Position numbers and translations under genes: made by a program. A DNA stretch of 64,000 bases from Picochlorum sp. 'celeri'. Its lineage: Eukaryota; Chlorophyta; Trebouxiophyceae. Where the stretch lies: NCBI GenBank assembly GCA_010909725.1, contig JAACMV010000011.1:930001-994000 (forward strand), given 5' to 3'. Of this stretch, positions 29,458 to 37,695 are shown in pieces (the first letter of the stretch is position 1; every line of letters starts with the position of its first letter). The notes beneath the pieces are model-generated. The model was given only the letters and a program-made list of their open reading frames with translations. It searched no databases and had not been told where the DNA came from.

Positions 29458-30047
29458 TGTATCTATTTATCTATATAATGTATATTCAATGTCCAACCTC
29501 TTAGGATGATGACGAATGTATCGAGGCGAGCGTGAGCGGTTTCCTGTGTCTTGTTCTCAACAACAAAGTGGACACTCACTGTCCTCCTCTTCATTATCGC
29601 TCATTCTGATTCTCGATGCAATACGTGTCATATATAATTAATCTTTTTATATACTATAGGGGTCGCAAGAGAAGAATGAATCTCTTTCTCAAGAGTAGCA
29701 CGACCCCTATCAAAGATGTGGGTGTCCACTTTAATGTGGACCAACAATCACCAAAATCGTGTTGCTCCTTGCAGCACACCTCGACACCCAAGCAATAGTT
29801 ACGTGAAAGCACTGTATTGCAATGATGAGACGTCATGAATGACACATGCGTCGCGAAAACCCAATGGGATCTTGCAAGAGAGAGTATTATTCATGTTCAA
29901 ATTTGAAACATTGAAAAAATTCAACTGTTTTATAAAATCATCCGCAATCAATCCATATGCGGTATATTATTTATATATCGATATTCATTATTGAATATCG
30001 AACAATACTTCCAAAGAACAGTTTGCTCGATTCCAGCAAGGTTTACC
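29458..30047. other. Intergenic interval with two multi-stem foldbacks
   Basis: A perfect 10-bp inverted repeat ATAGGGGTCG/CGACCCCTAT spans 29656-29710, with AGAGA/TCTCT inside its loop. A 72-nt foldback at 29719-29790 has outer arms TGGGTGTC/GACACCCA and inner hairpins CCAC-TTTAAT-GTGG and GTGTTGC/GCAGCAC. It is tRNA-sized but lacks tRNA D- and T-loop sequences. No gene was recognised. Confidence 0.6.
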
Positions 30048-30443
30048 ATGTCTCGTTCATATCAAAGAGAGCTTGAGTATCTCGAGAAACTTCTCGAGAA
30101 GGGTGTCAACGCCACCGCCAAACACTGGATTCAATATCTTATTAAAAATCCTCATGAAATCGAATTCGAGTTACTGACCACTGGGAACGCTGGCGTTTGG
30201 CTCGCGAAGACTCCCGCCATCTTGGAAAAGTGGAACAACCAACTCATGTTTGTTCAATTTCTTGATGGAAACACGTGGAACTGTTCTCCACTGAATTTGA
30301 GGATGACGTCACTCCCTGTTATTTTGAATCACTGGGATGACGAACACTGGAGAACTGATTGGGATCTGGAACTGAATGTATCCGAAATTCAACTCGTTTT
30401 GAATCCCAACTGGAGACATGGTCTCGTCATGAGAAAGAATTAA
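30048..30443 (+). CDS. Hypothetical protein, 131 residues
   Basis: Starts at the ATG at 30048; the frame upstream begins only with TTG. The sequence is Trp- and Asn-rich (GNAGVWLAKTPAILEKWNNQ, DGNTWNC, HWDDEHWRTDWDLELN) and looks globular, with one or two Cys and no membrane segment or signal peptide. No family recognised. Spacing to neighbours is generous on both sides, and the codon use resembles nearby genes. A perfect 7-bp hairpin lies about 150 nt downstream. Confidence 0.5.
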   Translation: MSRSYQRELEYLEKLLEKGVNATAKHWIQYLIKNPHEIEFELLTTGNAGVWLAKTPAILEKWNNQLMFVQFLDGNTWNCSPLNLRMTSLPVILNHWDDEHWRTDWDLELNVSEIQLVLNPNWRHGLVMRKN

Positions 30444-30881
30444 TCTGCATGATTGCATGATGATGAAATTTCTCGTATATTTTTGTAACACTCTCATCGT
30501 ATGCATATTCTATTATACATCAATCTGCTATTTGTTGAATTGTGTCAAAATCAATTCCATGTCAATCGATGATGACAAACAAGAACACTGAGAGAGACTT
30601 GAGTCTCTTTTATTCTTCTATTCTAGGAAAAAGAGAGACCTTTCGAGGCAATCCCTGCAGTTGAAGCATGAACAATCGCCATGTGGCTGATACAGATGAG
30701 TAATCAATCCCATTGTATGCATATGTTTGCATACTAGCAACTCTCTAGGAACGCATCCTCATATTGTGTTGTTCATCCGAGTCAACGGGGACATTGTGCC
30801 ACGCACACACAGTTCACTCCTCGCAGGTGTACAGCGTTTCTGCGAGTTAGATAGATTTGGTTTATGCATACATAGGCAATA
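30444..30881. other. Intergenic interval with a terminator-like hairpin
   Basis: AGAGACT-TG-AGTCTCT at 30593-30608 is a perfect 7-bp hairpin followed by a T-rich run. The rest shows no coding or RNA gene signal; the right end is the promoter side of the PDI-C gene. Confidence 0.55.
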
Positions 30882-32599
30882 ATGGCTAGGAAAATTGTAT
30901 CTAAACTCCGACATGTGGATTTCTATCGGAAGATTCCGAGGTAGGTTCTGCAGAGTGCAAAAGATGCCGATCTGCCGCTGGCTTTTAGGATTATGTTGCT
31001 GTTATGGATGAATATTGTGCTTTTCTATCAATACTACACGCATAGTTGTATATTAATGGGTCACCGTGTATCTGTGTAGTGATCTGACGGAGGCCACGTT
31101 GGCGGGTGGTTCCCTGTCTATTGCAGCAGCTGTGTTTATTGCATTTCTGGTCGTGGCTGTACGTGTCGTATCATTCATGTATTCTTCATATCAATATAAG
31201 ATGACTAATTTCCTGATTATTACAGGAGTTTAAATCGTTCATGGCGTTGGAAACAGAGAGCCATATGGTTGTCGATAGAAGTCCTCCAGGGGAGTTGTTG
31301 AGGGTCAATTTCAATATTTCATTCCCTGCTCTCTCCTGTGAGTATGCCACATTAGATGTGAGTGATGCGATTGGATCTAAAAAGCTTAACCTGACGAAAA
31401 CAGTGCGGAAGACGGTGATTGATGAGGTGTCCCTGAGGAGGGTTGGGCGCTCTGTGGAAGACTTCAAGAGGCCAGAGCCAAAGTATGACGACGCCGTGGT
31501 TGACTTTGACGATGAGGATTTTGATGAAGAGGACTTTAAGCAATCGTTGAATGAAAAGACGTGGGATGCTCATATGAAGCATTATGATGTGGTGGTTGTG
31601 AATTTCTTTGCTCCGTGGTGCTCATGGTGCCAGCAGTTGTCACCAACATGGGAGGCTGTCACCCAAGCTATTCACGAAAAGTACCCAGAGAGCGATGGGC
31701 GTATTCGTATGGCAAAGGTGGATTGCGTGGCGAATAAAAAGCTGTGCGTTGAACACCAGATTACCGCATATCCATCCATTCGAATCTTCATCCATGGGTC
31801 TGATGATGTGACGGTACGGTACACGTGTGGTAGTACTCACGATTCGTGTGTTTTGCATCTCTGAGCGCTTCAATTATGTATGCAGAATGTCATGGGTCAA
31901 CACATGCATCTTGCGTATTATGGAGACAGGACGATGGAGGCGTTGACAAGATTGGCAGAGCAGGCTGCCGTGGCACAGGGCAAACCCCATCACGGAATCA
32001 CGCAAGCAAGCACGATAAGCCAAGAGGGAAGTGGATGCAATTTCCAGGGAATGATTTTAGCCAAAAAGGTGCCAGGCACACTGCATTTTTCAGCCAGAGC
32101 GCCAGGCCATTCCGTCGATTACATGAACATGAACATGTCCCACCACGTGCATCACTTTTACTTTGGCAACAAACCCACCCCTCGTCGCAGAAAAGCCTTG
32201 GTCCAGTATCACCCATTAGGATTGACCTCAGATTGGTCTGATAAACTCTCAGGAATGGCATTCGTGTCCAACTATGTCGGAGCAACATTTGAACACTATT
32301 TACAGACAGTCTTGACATCAATTCAGCCAAAGAAGAACAAGTGGGCACGGTTTGATGCCTATGAATACACTGCTCAAAGCCACACGTATGATACCGCAGA
32401 CCACGCGTCTGTCAAGTTTACATACAAAATGTCGCCGATACAAATCGTGGTGAACGAAAAGTCAAAGCCTTTGTATCATTTCATCACCGCCATGTGTGCT
32501 GTTGTCGGTGGAGTCTTTACAGTCTTGGGAATGCTGGATTCGGCAGTCTATTCGGCAAAATCGTTGAAGAAAAAAGTTGATCTGGGAAAGCAGGGATGA
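30882..32599 (+). CDS. Plant PDI-C type thioredoxin/ERGIC protein, four exons
   Basis: Exons 30882-30940, 31080-31158, 31226-31813 and 31886-32599 (introns 139, 67 and 72 nt) give 479 residues. Exon 1 encodes the family N-terminus (KLRHVDFYRKIP), exon 2 a membrane segment (SLSIAAAVFIAFLVVA). ERGIC N-domain follows (HMVVDRS, NISFPALSCEYATLDVSD), then a thioredoxin domain with the CSWC active site in FFAPWCSWCQQLSPTW, then the C-terminal ERGIC/COPII-coat domain (GCNFQGMILAKKVPGTLHF, HPL) and a final membrane segment (FITAMCAVVGGVFTVLGML). The Trx insertion inside an Erv41/46-like protein is characteristic of plants, algae and some protists. It probably acts in the ER-Golgi shuttle with oxidoreductase activity. 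Confidence 0.92.
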
Positions 32600-32745
32600 T
32601 GGCGTATATATAATTTTATATATGTAATCATTGTTAGTAGAGGTACATATACGACGTAGACTTTCATGGTATGACGAGCTGCAGGAGAGAATAAAGAAAA
32701 AAGCATTTGTGTGATTTTCCACAGAAGAGACCCGAAAACGTCACG

Positions 32746-33486
32746 ATGGATCAGGAAAACCCAGGGAATACGTTATATGTGAATAATTTATACGAAAAAA
32801 TAACGCATGATGGTACGTGTGCATTCTCTGGAGACGAATCAGACATGAATACAAATCACATGAGCGCTGTTTTTGTAGATTTGATGCAAGCTTTGCGCTG
32901 CATGTTCCAGCGATATGGCACTATTCTAGATATTATAGTTCGAAAGACGTATAAACTGCGAGGGCAGGCGTGGGTAGTGTTTGCGCGCCCCGAGGATGCT
33001 CAAGCAGCGAAGGAGCAACTGGACGGCTTTCCTTTTATGAATAAACCAATTAGAATCGCCTTTGCCAAGACAAAGTCGGATGCTGTTGCTCGACAAGATG
33101 GTACATATGATGAGAAGAAGGTGGAAGAGAGGAAGAAAATACGACGGGATGCATGGGAGGCAAAGGTTCAGGCTGCTTTGCAAAAGGAGCAGGAGGCTGT
33201 TGGTGGTAGAGCACCAGGTGCGAAGAAAGAGCAGGCGAGCAATCCGCGCTGTACTATTTTGGTGGAGAATATTCCCAAAGAGGCGAATGAAGGCATGCTT
33301 TTACTCGTGTTTCAACGTTTTGCTGGGCTTAAAGAAGTTAGAATGGGAAGTGGGTCCAAAGCAGAGACTGCCCATGTTGAATATGACAATGAGGAGGGTG
33401 CATCTGCAGCCGTTGCTGGGCTGCAAGGCTTTAAATTAGCGACAGATAAGCCAATGAAGTTGACCATTATAGAAAATGCATCATAG
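32746..33486 (+). CDS. U1A/U2B''-type snRNP protein with an in-frame intron
   Basis: Start at 32746 (MDQENPGNTLYVNNLYEKI). The reading frame is open throughout, but 32813-32878 is a 66-nt intron (GTACGT donor, TTTTTGTAG acceptor); removing it gives EKITHDDLMQALRCMFQRYG, the normal RRM1 sequence, and a 224-residue protein of family length. RRM1 has RNP2 (LYVNNL) and RNP1 (RGQAWVVFA); RRM2 begins CTILVENIP and ends GLQGFKL. Members bind stem-loops of U1 or U2 snRNA; which one is not decided by sequence alone. The linker is basic and helical. Unspliced transcripts would encode 22 extra residues between beta-1 and alpha-1. Confidence 0.9.
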   Translation: MDQENPGNTLYVNNLYEKITHDGTCAFSGDESDMNTNHMSAVFVDLMQALRCMFQRYGTILDIIVRKTYKLRGQAWVVFARPEDAQAAKEQLDGFPFMNKPIRIAFAKTKSDAVARQDGTYDEKKVEERKKIRRDAWEAKVQAALQKEQEAVGGRAPGAKKEQASNPRCTILVENIPKEANEGMLLLVFQRFAGLKEVRMGSGSKAETAHVEYDNEEGASAAVAGLQGFKLATDKPMKLTIIENAS

Positions 33487-33590
33487 ATATTGTTTCTCTT
33501 CTTGTAGTGCGTATGCACTGCACTGACTGACATTCATCAGGAGCACATTGTTTGTGTTTTTCATGATTCTGCTTGTTACAAATCTATCTT

Positions 33591-33611
33591 GATATATATA
33601 TATATATATAT
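33591..33611. repeat. (TA)n microsatellite
   Basis: About ten TA units run from 33591 to 33611 just downstream of the U1A/U2B'' gene. Simple repeat, read directly. Confidence 0.9.
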
Positions 33612-33617
33612 GAGATG

Positions 33618-33733
33618 GTTGAAATATCGTTCAACTCTCGAGTCGAGAATGAACTGGTAAAACCGGACTTGACACTGTTAGAAAAAAAGGTACATGACCA
33701 CCATCATGGTGTCTAGAACAAGCCACCATGATG
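33618..33733. repeat. Cluster of nested inverted repeats between convergent genes
   Basis: GTTGAA/TTCAAC at 33618-33635; TCTCGA-G-TCGAGA at 33636-33648, enclosed by GTTCA/TGAAC at 33629-33654; CATCATGGTG/CACCATGATG, a perfect 10-bp pair, at 33702-33733. The last is ~45 nt past the stop of the minus-strand gene at 33778. A CTAGAACAA motif is repeated at 33713 and 33748. No coding signal in 33487-33777. Confidence 0.75.
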
Positions 33734-33777
33734 TGCAGATAGATGGCTAGAACAAAGCTGGACATCCACGCGCATGG

Positions 33778-34071
33778 CTAATCATCAAAATCGTATCCGC
33801 TTCTCATATAACATTCCCTCGTTTCCCCATCACAATCGCACGAGCAGGTTGTCTTTCCACTGCTGTCAGTAGAAAGGTCTTGAGCACAGCCATTGTCACA
33901 GCGGTAGCACACCCCGCCAACTGAATTTCCTCCGTTACAGTACCGGTTCCAATCATCATCATCCCAGTCGTCATCATCGTCATCATCCCAGTCGTCATCA
34001 GCGAGGGACGGACGGGCCATCGACAGCACCACGAGGAGGAAGAAGAGCAAGGCAAGAAGATGTCTTGACAT
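33778..34071 (-). CDS. Small secreted Asp/Trp-rich and Cys-rich protein
   Basis: 97 residues from the ATG at 34071. Signal peptide at 1-25 (RHLLALLFFLLVVLSMARPSLA). The mature protein opens with an Asp run broken by single Trp residues (DDDWDDDDDDDWDDDDW), then a compact domain with eight Cys (C-x9-C-x2-C-x3-C...CSCDC...C), and ends acidic (DFDD). Eight Cys suggest four disulfides. The Asp run could bind Ca or other metal ions or mineral, but this is inference. No family recognised. Confidence 0.65.
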   Translation of the reverse strand: MSRHLLALLFFLLVVLSMARPSLADDDWDDDDDDDWDDDDWNRYCNGGNSVGGVCYRCDNGCAQDLSTDSSGKTTCSCDCDGETRECYMRSGYDFDD

Positions 34072-34620
34072 GGCTGGCTGTAAAATAGTTTTCAACAAAT
34101 GTTGTGTCCTGAATGTTGTTTGGGTTTTTTTTTATACCACCGCATGAATGAGATTCTCACTTTATCCGTTCCGATGTTCTTCCATTCATGTCGTAGCGTA
34201 ATGGAGGTAGGCCAATCCAATAATCCAATGAAATTTTCTTCTCCATGTTGTACATGGATGCACCTGTACTGCATAATAAGGCAAACATATCTGAATGATC
34301 CAGGCCCGCTCGTTCATCATATACTACTGTCTATATATGGTAGATTCGTCCATTGATAGTGTATATATACTGTAGCATACATGAATGTATGTGATGATGA
34401 TGCACAAGTCATGTGAATGCCACGTGGCATTGAGCACTCCTGCAGTACCTCAGTGCCGGCACTACCTTGAATCATGATCTACTTCATCCACCCCATATTT
34501 AATGTAATATAAATACACTATTAAGACAAAAATAGTGATCAGATACTCATCTGAGATGTGAGAATAGAGCATTTTGAAGTAGAAGCTATTTTTTCAGTGT
34601 TCAATTCGCTTTGAGATCAC
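34072..34620. other. Intergenic, divergent promoters
   Basis: Lies between the divergent starts at 34071 (-) and 34621 (+). AT-rich, with TATATATAC-type runs near 34364. Nothing else recognised. Confidence 0.4.
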
Positions 34621-35322
34621 ATGAGGCTTGTCGGTTTGACTGGAGGGATTGCGTGTGGGAAAAGTACCGTATCTAAATATATTAGAGATCTAGGGATTGC
34701 TGTGATCGATTGTGATGTGATTGCTAGGGACGTTGTTCGTCCTGGGAGGTGGGGATACTCTCGAGTCGTGGCTGCATTTCAGGGCGATCCATCGTATTCT
34801 GAGAAACTGTTTCATCCTGATGGATCACTGGATAGAGATGCTTTGGGTTCACTCGTGTTTCGGAACAAGGAGGCGAGGAGAAGGTTGAATGCAGCGACCC
34901 ATCTGCCAATTTTGCTTCGGATTCTGCAAGAGATTGTGCAGCACTGGGTCTTCTGTAGACGACTCGTGGTCATTGATATGCCGCTGCTTTTTGAGACTGG
35001 GTTTTATCATGTGACCAAACCATATAATATTGTGGTGGCTTGCGCCAGAGATGTTCAGATCCAGAGGTTGATGGAGAGAGATGGGTTGTCTGAGGCTGCC
35101 AGTGTTCAGAGAATTGATGCTCAAATTCCTATTCAGAAGAAGCAGAGCATGGCGAATTATGTGATACAGAATGGGCAGGATATGTCTTTGGATGGTCTGA
35201 AAATTCAGGTGGAGAAAATGATGATGACCATCCGTCGGAAATCGGTTGTGCACTCGTTTGTGACTTCTCCGTTTGGTGTGTGTATTGGAATCTTCATCAT
35301 TGGGAGGATGATATGGGGGTGA
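34621..35322 (+). CDS. COAE: Dephospho-CoA kinase with C-terminal membrane segment
   Basis: 233 residues. P-loop GLTGGIACGKSTVSKYI at ~5-21, then VIDCDVIARDVV, the dephospho-CoA-binding segment, FHPDGSLDRDALGSLVF, and LVVIDMPLLFETG, the family signature. LMERDGLS-EAA is the lid. It phosphorylates dephospho-CoA to CoA, the last step of CoA synthesis. The final ~20 residues are hydrophobic (FGVCIGIFIIGRMIW), as in plant and some other eukaryotic homologues, which suggests membrane attachment. Confidence 0.94.
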   Translation: MRLVGLTGGIACGKSTVSKYIRDLGIAVIDCDVIARDVVRPGRWGYSRVVAAFQGDPSYSEKLFHPDGSLDRDALGSLVFRNKEARRRLNAATHLPILLRILQEIVQHWVFCRRLVVIDMPLLFETGFYHVTKPYNIVVACARDVQIQRLMERDGLSEAASVQRIDAQIPIQKKQSMANYVIQNGQDMSLDGLKIQVEKMMMTIRRKSVVHSFVTSPFGVCIGIFIIGRMIWG

Positions 35323-35372
35323 CGTCTTGTTGGTTACAAAATTCTAATAGGGTCTTGAATAGTAGTAATAAT

Positions 35373-36170
35373 TTATGGAATCAAAACAGAGTCGATAAAG
35401 GTGATGTATCCTTTGCATGCATTCACATCAGATTGAATCACTGTGGCCTCGTTGGTTGCTCCAGAGATTGTAAATCCAGTCAGACCTCCTTCCCATGTCG
35501 TATTCTTGGGCAACACAAACTTTGATGACTTTAATGGCCCCGCATCAGCAAGGCTCGTTGTCATGTCGGGACCCAGAGACATGAATGGAGTACTCCAAAG
35601 AGCATTGTATTGCTCATTGGGTGGTAAAATGTGGTATCGGAGCACCCTAGAAATGTCAATGTTTCCGTTTGCTTTTGCTTCTTGTACAGCTTGGTTGCTT
35701 GGAACAAGAACGGTTGCTGCAAATCCTGATTCTTTCAGCATATCGGCAATTTCCGAGTCCTGATCCACAAGAGACAGGAATTCATTACCCCCATACTGTT
35801 GAATTAATGAATAGAAATCCTTGCAGCAATTGCATCTTCCGCATGTAATTTGACAATAGTGCTCTGGTATAAGATCTGCATCTCCTCCAAACATGAGATT
35901 ATCCCAGCAAAGGCCTTGCTTCTTTGCTTCGAGGCATGAGGAATAAATCTTTCCATCACCATACAGTCTGGGCTCTGCATCAGAGCATTCGCAAGGAAGC
36001 TCTACTGGATCGCGAGTACCATCATCGGGCCCTTTGATTGGAACTTCTCCTCTACTCACGCCCTGTCCATTGTAGCAGCATTCGCCCCATGTATCGCGAG
36101 GATTGCGTGCAAGGACTTGGTGGGCACAGAGCACCATGGCAAGCACAGGCAGAAGGCGAAGGACAGGCAT
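35373..36170 (-). CDS. Secreted FAS1-domain protein with Cys-rich N-terminal module
   Basis: 265 residues. Signal peptide 1-21 (MPVLRLLPVLAMVLCAHQVLA). Residues ~28-112 form a Cys-rich module (ECCYNGQ, CECSD, SSCLEAKKQGLCW, YCQITCGRCNCC) whose C-terminal half has the Cys spacing of a ShKT-like domain. Residues ~115-265 are one fasciclin/FAS1 domain with DFYSLIQQYG, TVLVPSNQAV, the conserved H-box VLRYHILP, and a closing ITFIDSVLIP. FAS1 proteins mediate adhesion at cell surfaces or walls. No membrane tail is visible, so secretion is likely. Confidence 0.8.
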   Translation of the reverse strand: MPVLRLLPVLAMVLCAHQVLARNPRDTWGECCYNGQGVSRGEVPIKGPDDGTRDPVELPCECSDAEPRLYGDGKIYSSCLEAKKQGLCWDNLMFGGDADLIPEHYCQITCGRCNCCKDFYSLIQQYGGNEFLSLVDQDSEIADMLKESGFAATVLVPSNQAVQEAKANGNIDISRVLRYHILPPNEQYNALWSTPFMSLGPDMTTSLADAGPLKSSKFVLPKNTTWEGGLTGFTISGATNEATVIQSDVNACKGYITFIDSVLIP

Positions 36171-36570
36171 TCTCGCTTCTCCGTGTATGCGACTATAGAT
36201 TGTTGATTAATGATTGAAATAAACTTCAAAATGTATAGACAGTATCGTATCACTTGTGGGTGTCATGGGAAAGATGGCTCACGCGTCGTCCTAGGCACGG
36301 GAATTCTTGGAGGGAACGATGTGAGCTATAATGAAAAGCACTCTTGTTTGACTTTGAAGATTCAAATATGCTGTGGTCCCCTCCGATCCGATGATGCCAA
36401 GACATGGAATTATCAGTTCACACTGCTGTGTTGAGAAATGTGAGTCCCCAGACTATTTGATTCGCGAATCGCTGGTGTACACAGGCCGTTGACAGTTGTG
36501 GGCTGCAGCTTGTTCCTGCATGTACAGCATCACCAGTGTATGAGAATGACAATGTAAGCAGTCATTGTGA
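36171..36570. other. Intergenic interval with a palindrome
   Basis: No gene recognised. A perfect 12-nt palindrome GATTCGCGAATC at 36459-36470, and a wider CTGGTG/CACCAG pair at about 36472-36537. Confidence 0.45.
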
Positions 36571-37347
36571 TTAAATGGCATTGACTCTATATATGTAAAC
36601 GCACCGTATTATCTCTGTGTTTCGAAAAGAATGTCTCACGTGACTTTGCTGGCTTGGCAAGGTAGATCTTTGGCGAGGATTTGCTGCCGTGCCACTAGAG
36701 TCCTGGGGACGAAATGCCTGGACACGTGCTCTGTTCTCTTGCACTGGACGCAATGGCGTGCTGCTGTGTCGCAGAGCAGCGTCTCTCTTTTTCTTTGGTG
36801 TATCATTTGAAGTACTCGGTGATGGACTCAAATGCTGGTTCAAATGTTTGAACGAGCTTTGTAGTGCTTCATACTGCTCCTTCAGCTTGATGATTTCTTG
36901 TGTCATTTGACTCGGCCTTCTTGTGGTTGTCTTGGATTGTGATGCATTCTTGTTGAGCTTTGAAGAGAATTCCATACCTTTCTGCGATGCATCGGATCTT
37001 TGTGCCATCTGCTTGCATGATCCGGATGAATGGAGCACCCACGAGTCCCCTTGCACACCAATCCTTTTCATTGGTTGAGTCCTTGGTCCAAAGCTTTTTC
37101 TCGCGCACGGGTTTTCCGAGACGCGCTCCTCTTTTCTGATACAAATTTCTTCCTTTACATCTGCCACATAGTTCTTTGGGTGGTAGGCTTCTTCTTGGGC
37201 ATCCAATCCACTGTGAGTAGTGCTCACGGTTGATGGTACCAGGGCTCCCTGGACATCACCAGCCATTTCTTCATCTTGGTCGACTTGGTCATCGTGTGTC
37301 GATCTTTTCAAGCCTAGACATCTCATAAATATATGTGGAATCATCAT
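36571..37347 (-). CDS. Hypothetical disordered protein with a short coiled coil
   Basis: 258 residues; low complexity, rich in Ser, Gln, Arg and Lys. A short coiled-coil helix is predicted around ~147-170 (TQEIIKLKEQYEALQSSFKHL). Acidic near the N-terminus, strongly basic toward the C-terminus (TPKKKRDAALRH), which could be a nuclear localisation signal. No domain or family recognised. The start is uncertain; ATG codons occur at residues 1, 2 and 8. Confidence 0.5.
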   Translation of the reverse strand: MMIPHIFMRCLGLKRSTHDDQVDQDEEMAGDVQGALVPSTVSTTHSGLDAQEEAYHPKNYVADVKEEICIRKEERVSENPCARKSFGPRTQPMKRIGVQGDSWVLHSSGSCKQMAQRSDASQKGMEFSSKLNKNASQSKTTTRRPSQMTQEIIKLKEQYEALQSSFKHLNQHLSPSPSTSNDTPKKKRDAALRHSSTPLRPVQENRARVQAFRPQDSSGTAANPRQRSTLPSQQSHVRHSFRNTEIIRCVYIYRVNAI

Positions 37348-37695
37348 CGTGTGGCTGAAATGAGCGGTCGCTCGAATAGGCGACCAGTTGTACTTTTCTG
37401 AAATTCAAATGCCAACCAGGTATGACCCAGATACGTTCTTCGGGCCACGCGGAGATGAACTCTCACAAATTGTTCCTATATTACTCGATCAACATAATGT
37501 GTACGATACTGTCGTCATAAATTAATCGTCCATGGATACGAATCGACGTTTGAGATCGTTATCGACGTTCAACGTTTGTTGACCAGGGCCAGGGCCCTAG
37601 GCCGGCCTGAGAGTCCTCAGGGGAGCGTGGTCATCCATGGATACGGTTGAGTATGGTGGCAATTGAAGTGAGGAACACACCATTTTACAAGGAAT
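37348..37695. other. Intergenic, 12-bp direct repeats bracketing a GC-rich foldback
   Basis: TCCATGGATACG occurs at 37529-37540 and again at 37634-37645. Between them are two ATCGACGTT copies, AGGCCGGCCT, GGGCCC and a CCTGAG-AGTC-CTCAGG hairpin at 37606-37621. The layout resembles a very small insertion with target-site duplication, but no transposon family is recognised. Confidence 0.5.

Noticed and set aside
29719..29790. tRNA gene on either strand (72-nt cloverleaf-like foldback with 7-8 bp outer stem)
   Set aside because: No T-loop TTCRANY, no D-loop GG pair and no plausible anticodon arm on either strand.
30593..30608. Bacterial rho-independent terminator
   Set aside because: The hairpin plus T-run looks like one, but the surroundings are eukaryotic nuclear DNA; kept only as a hairpin.
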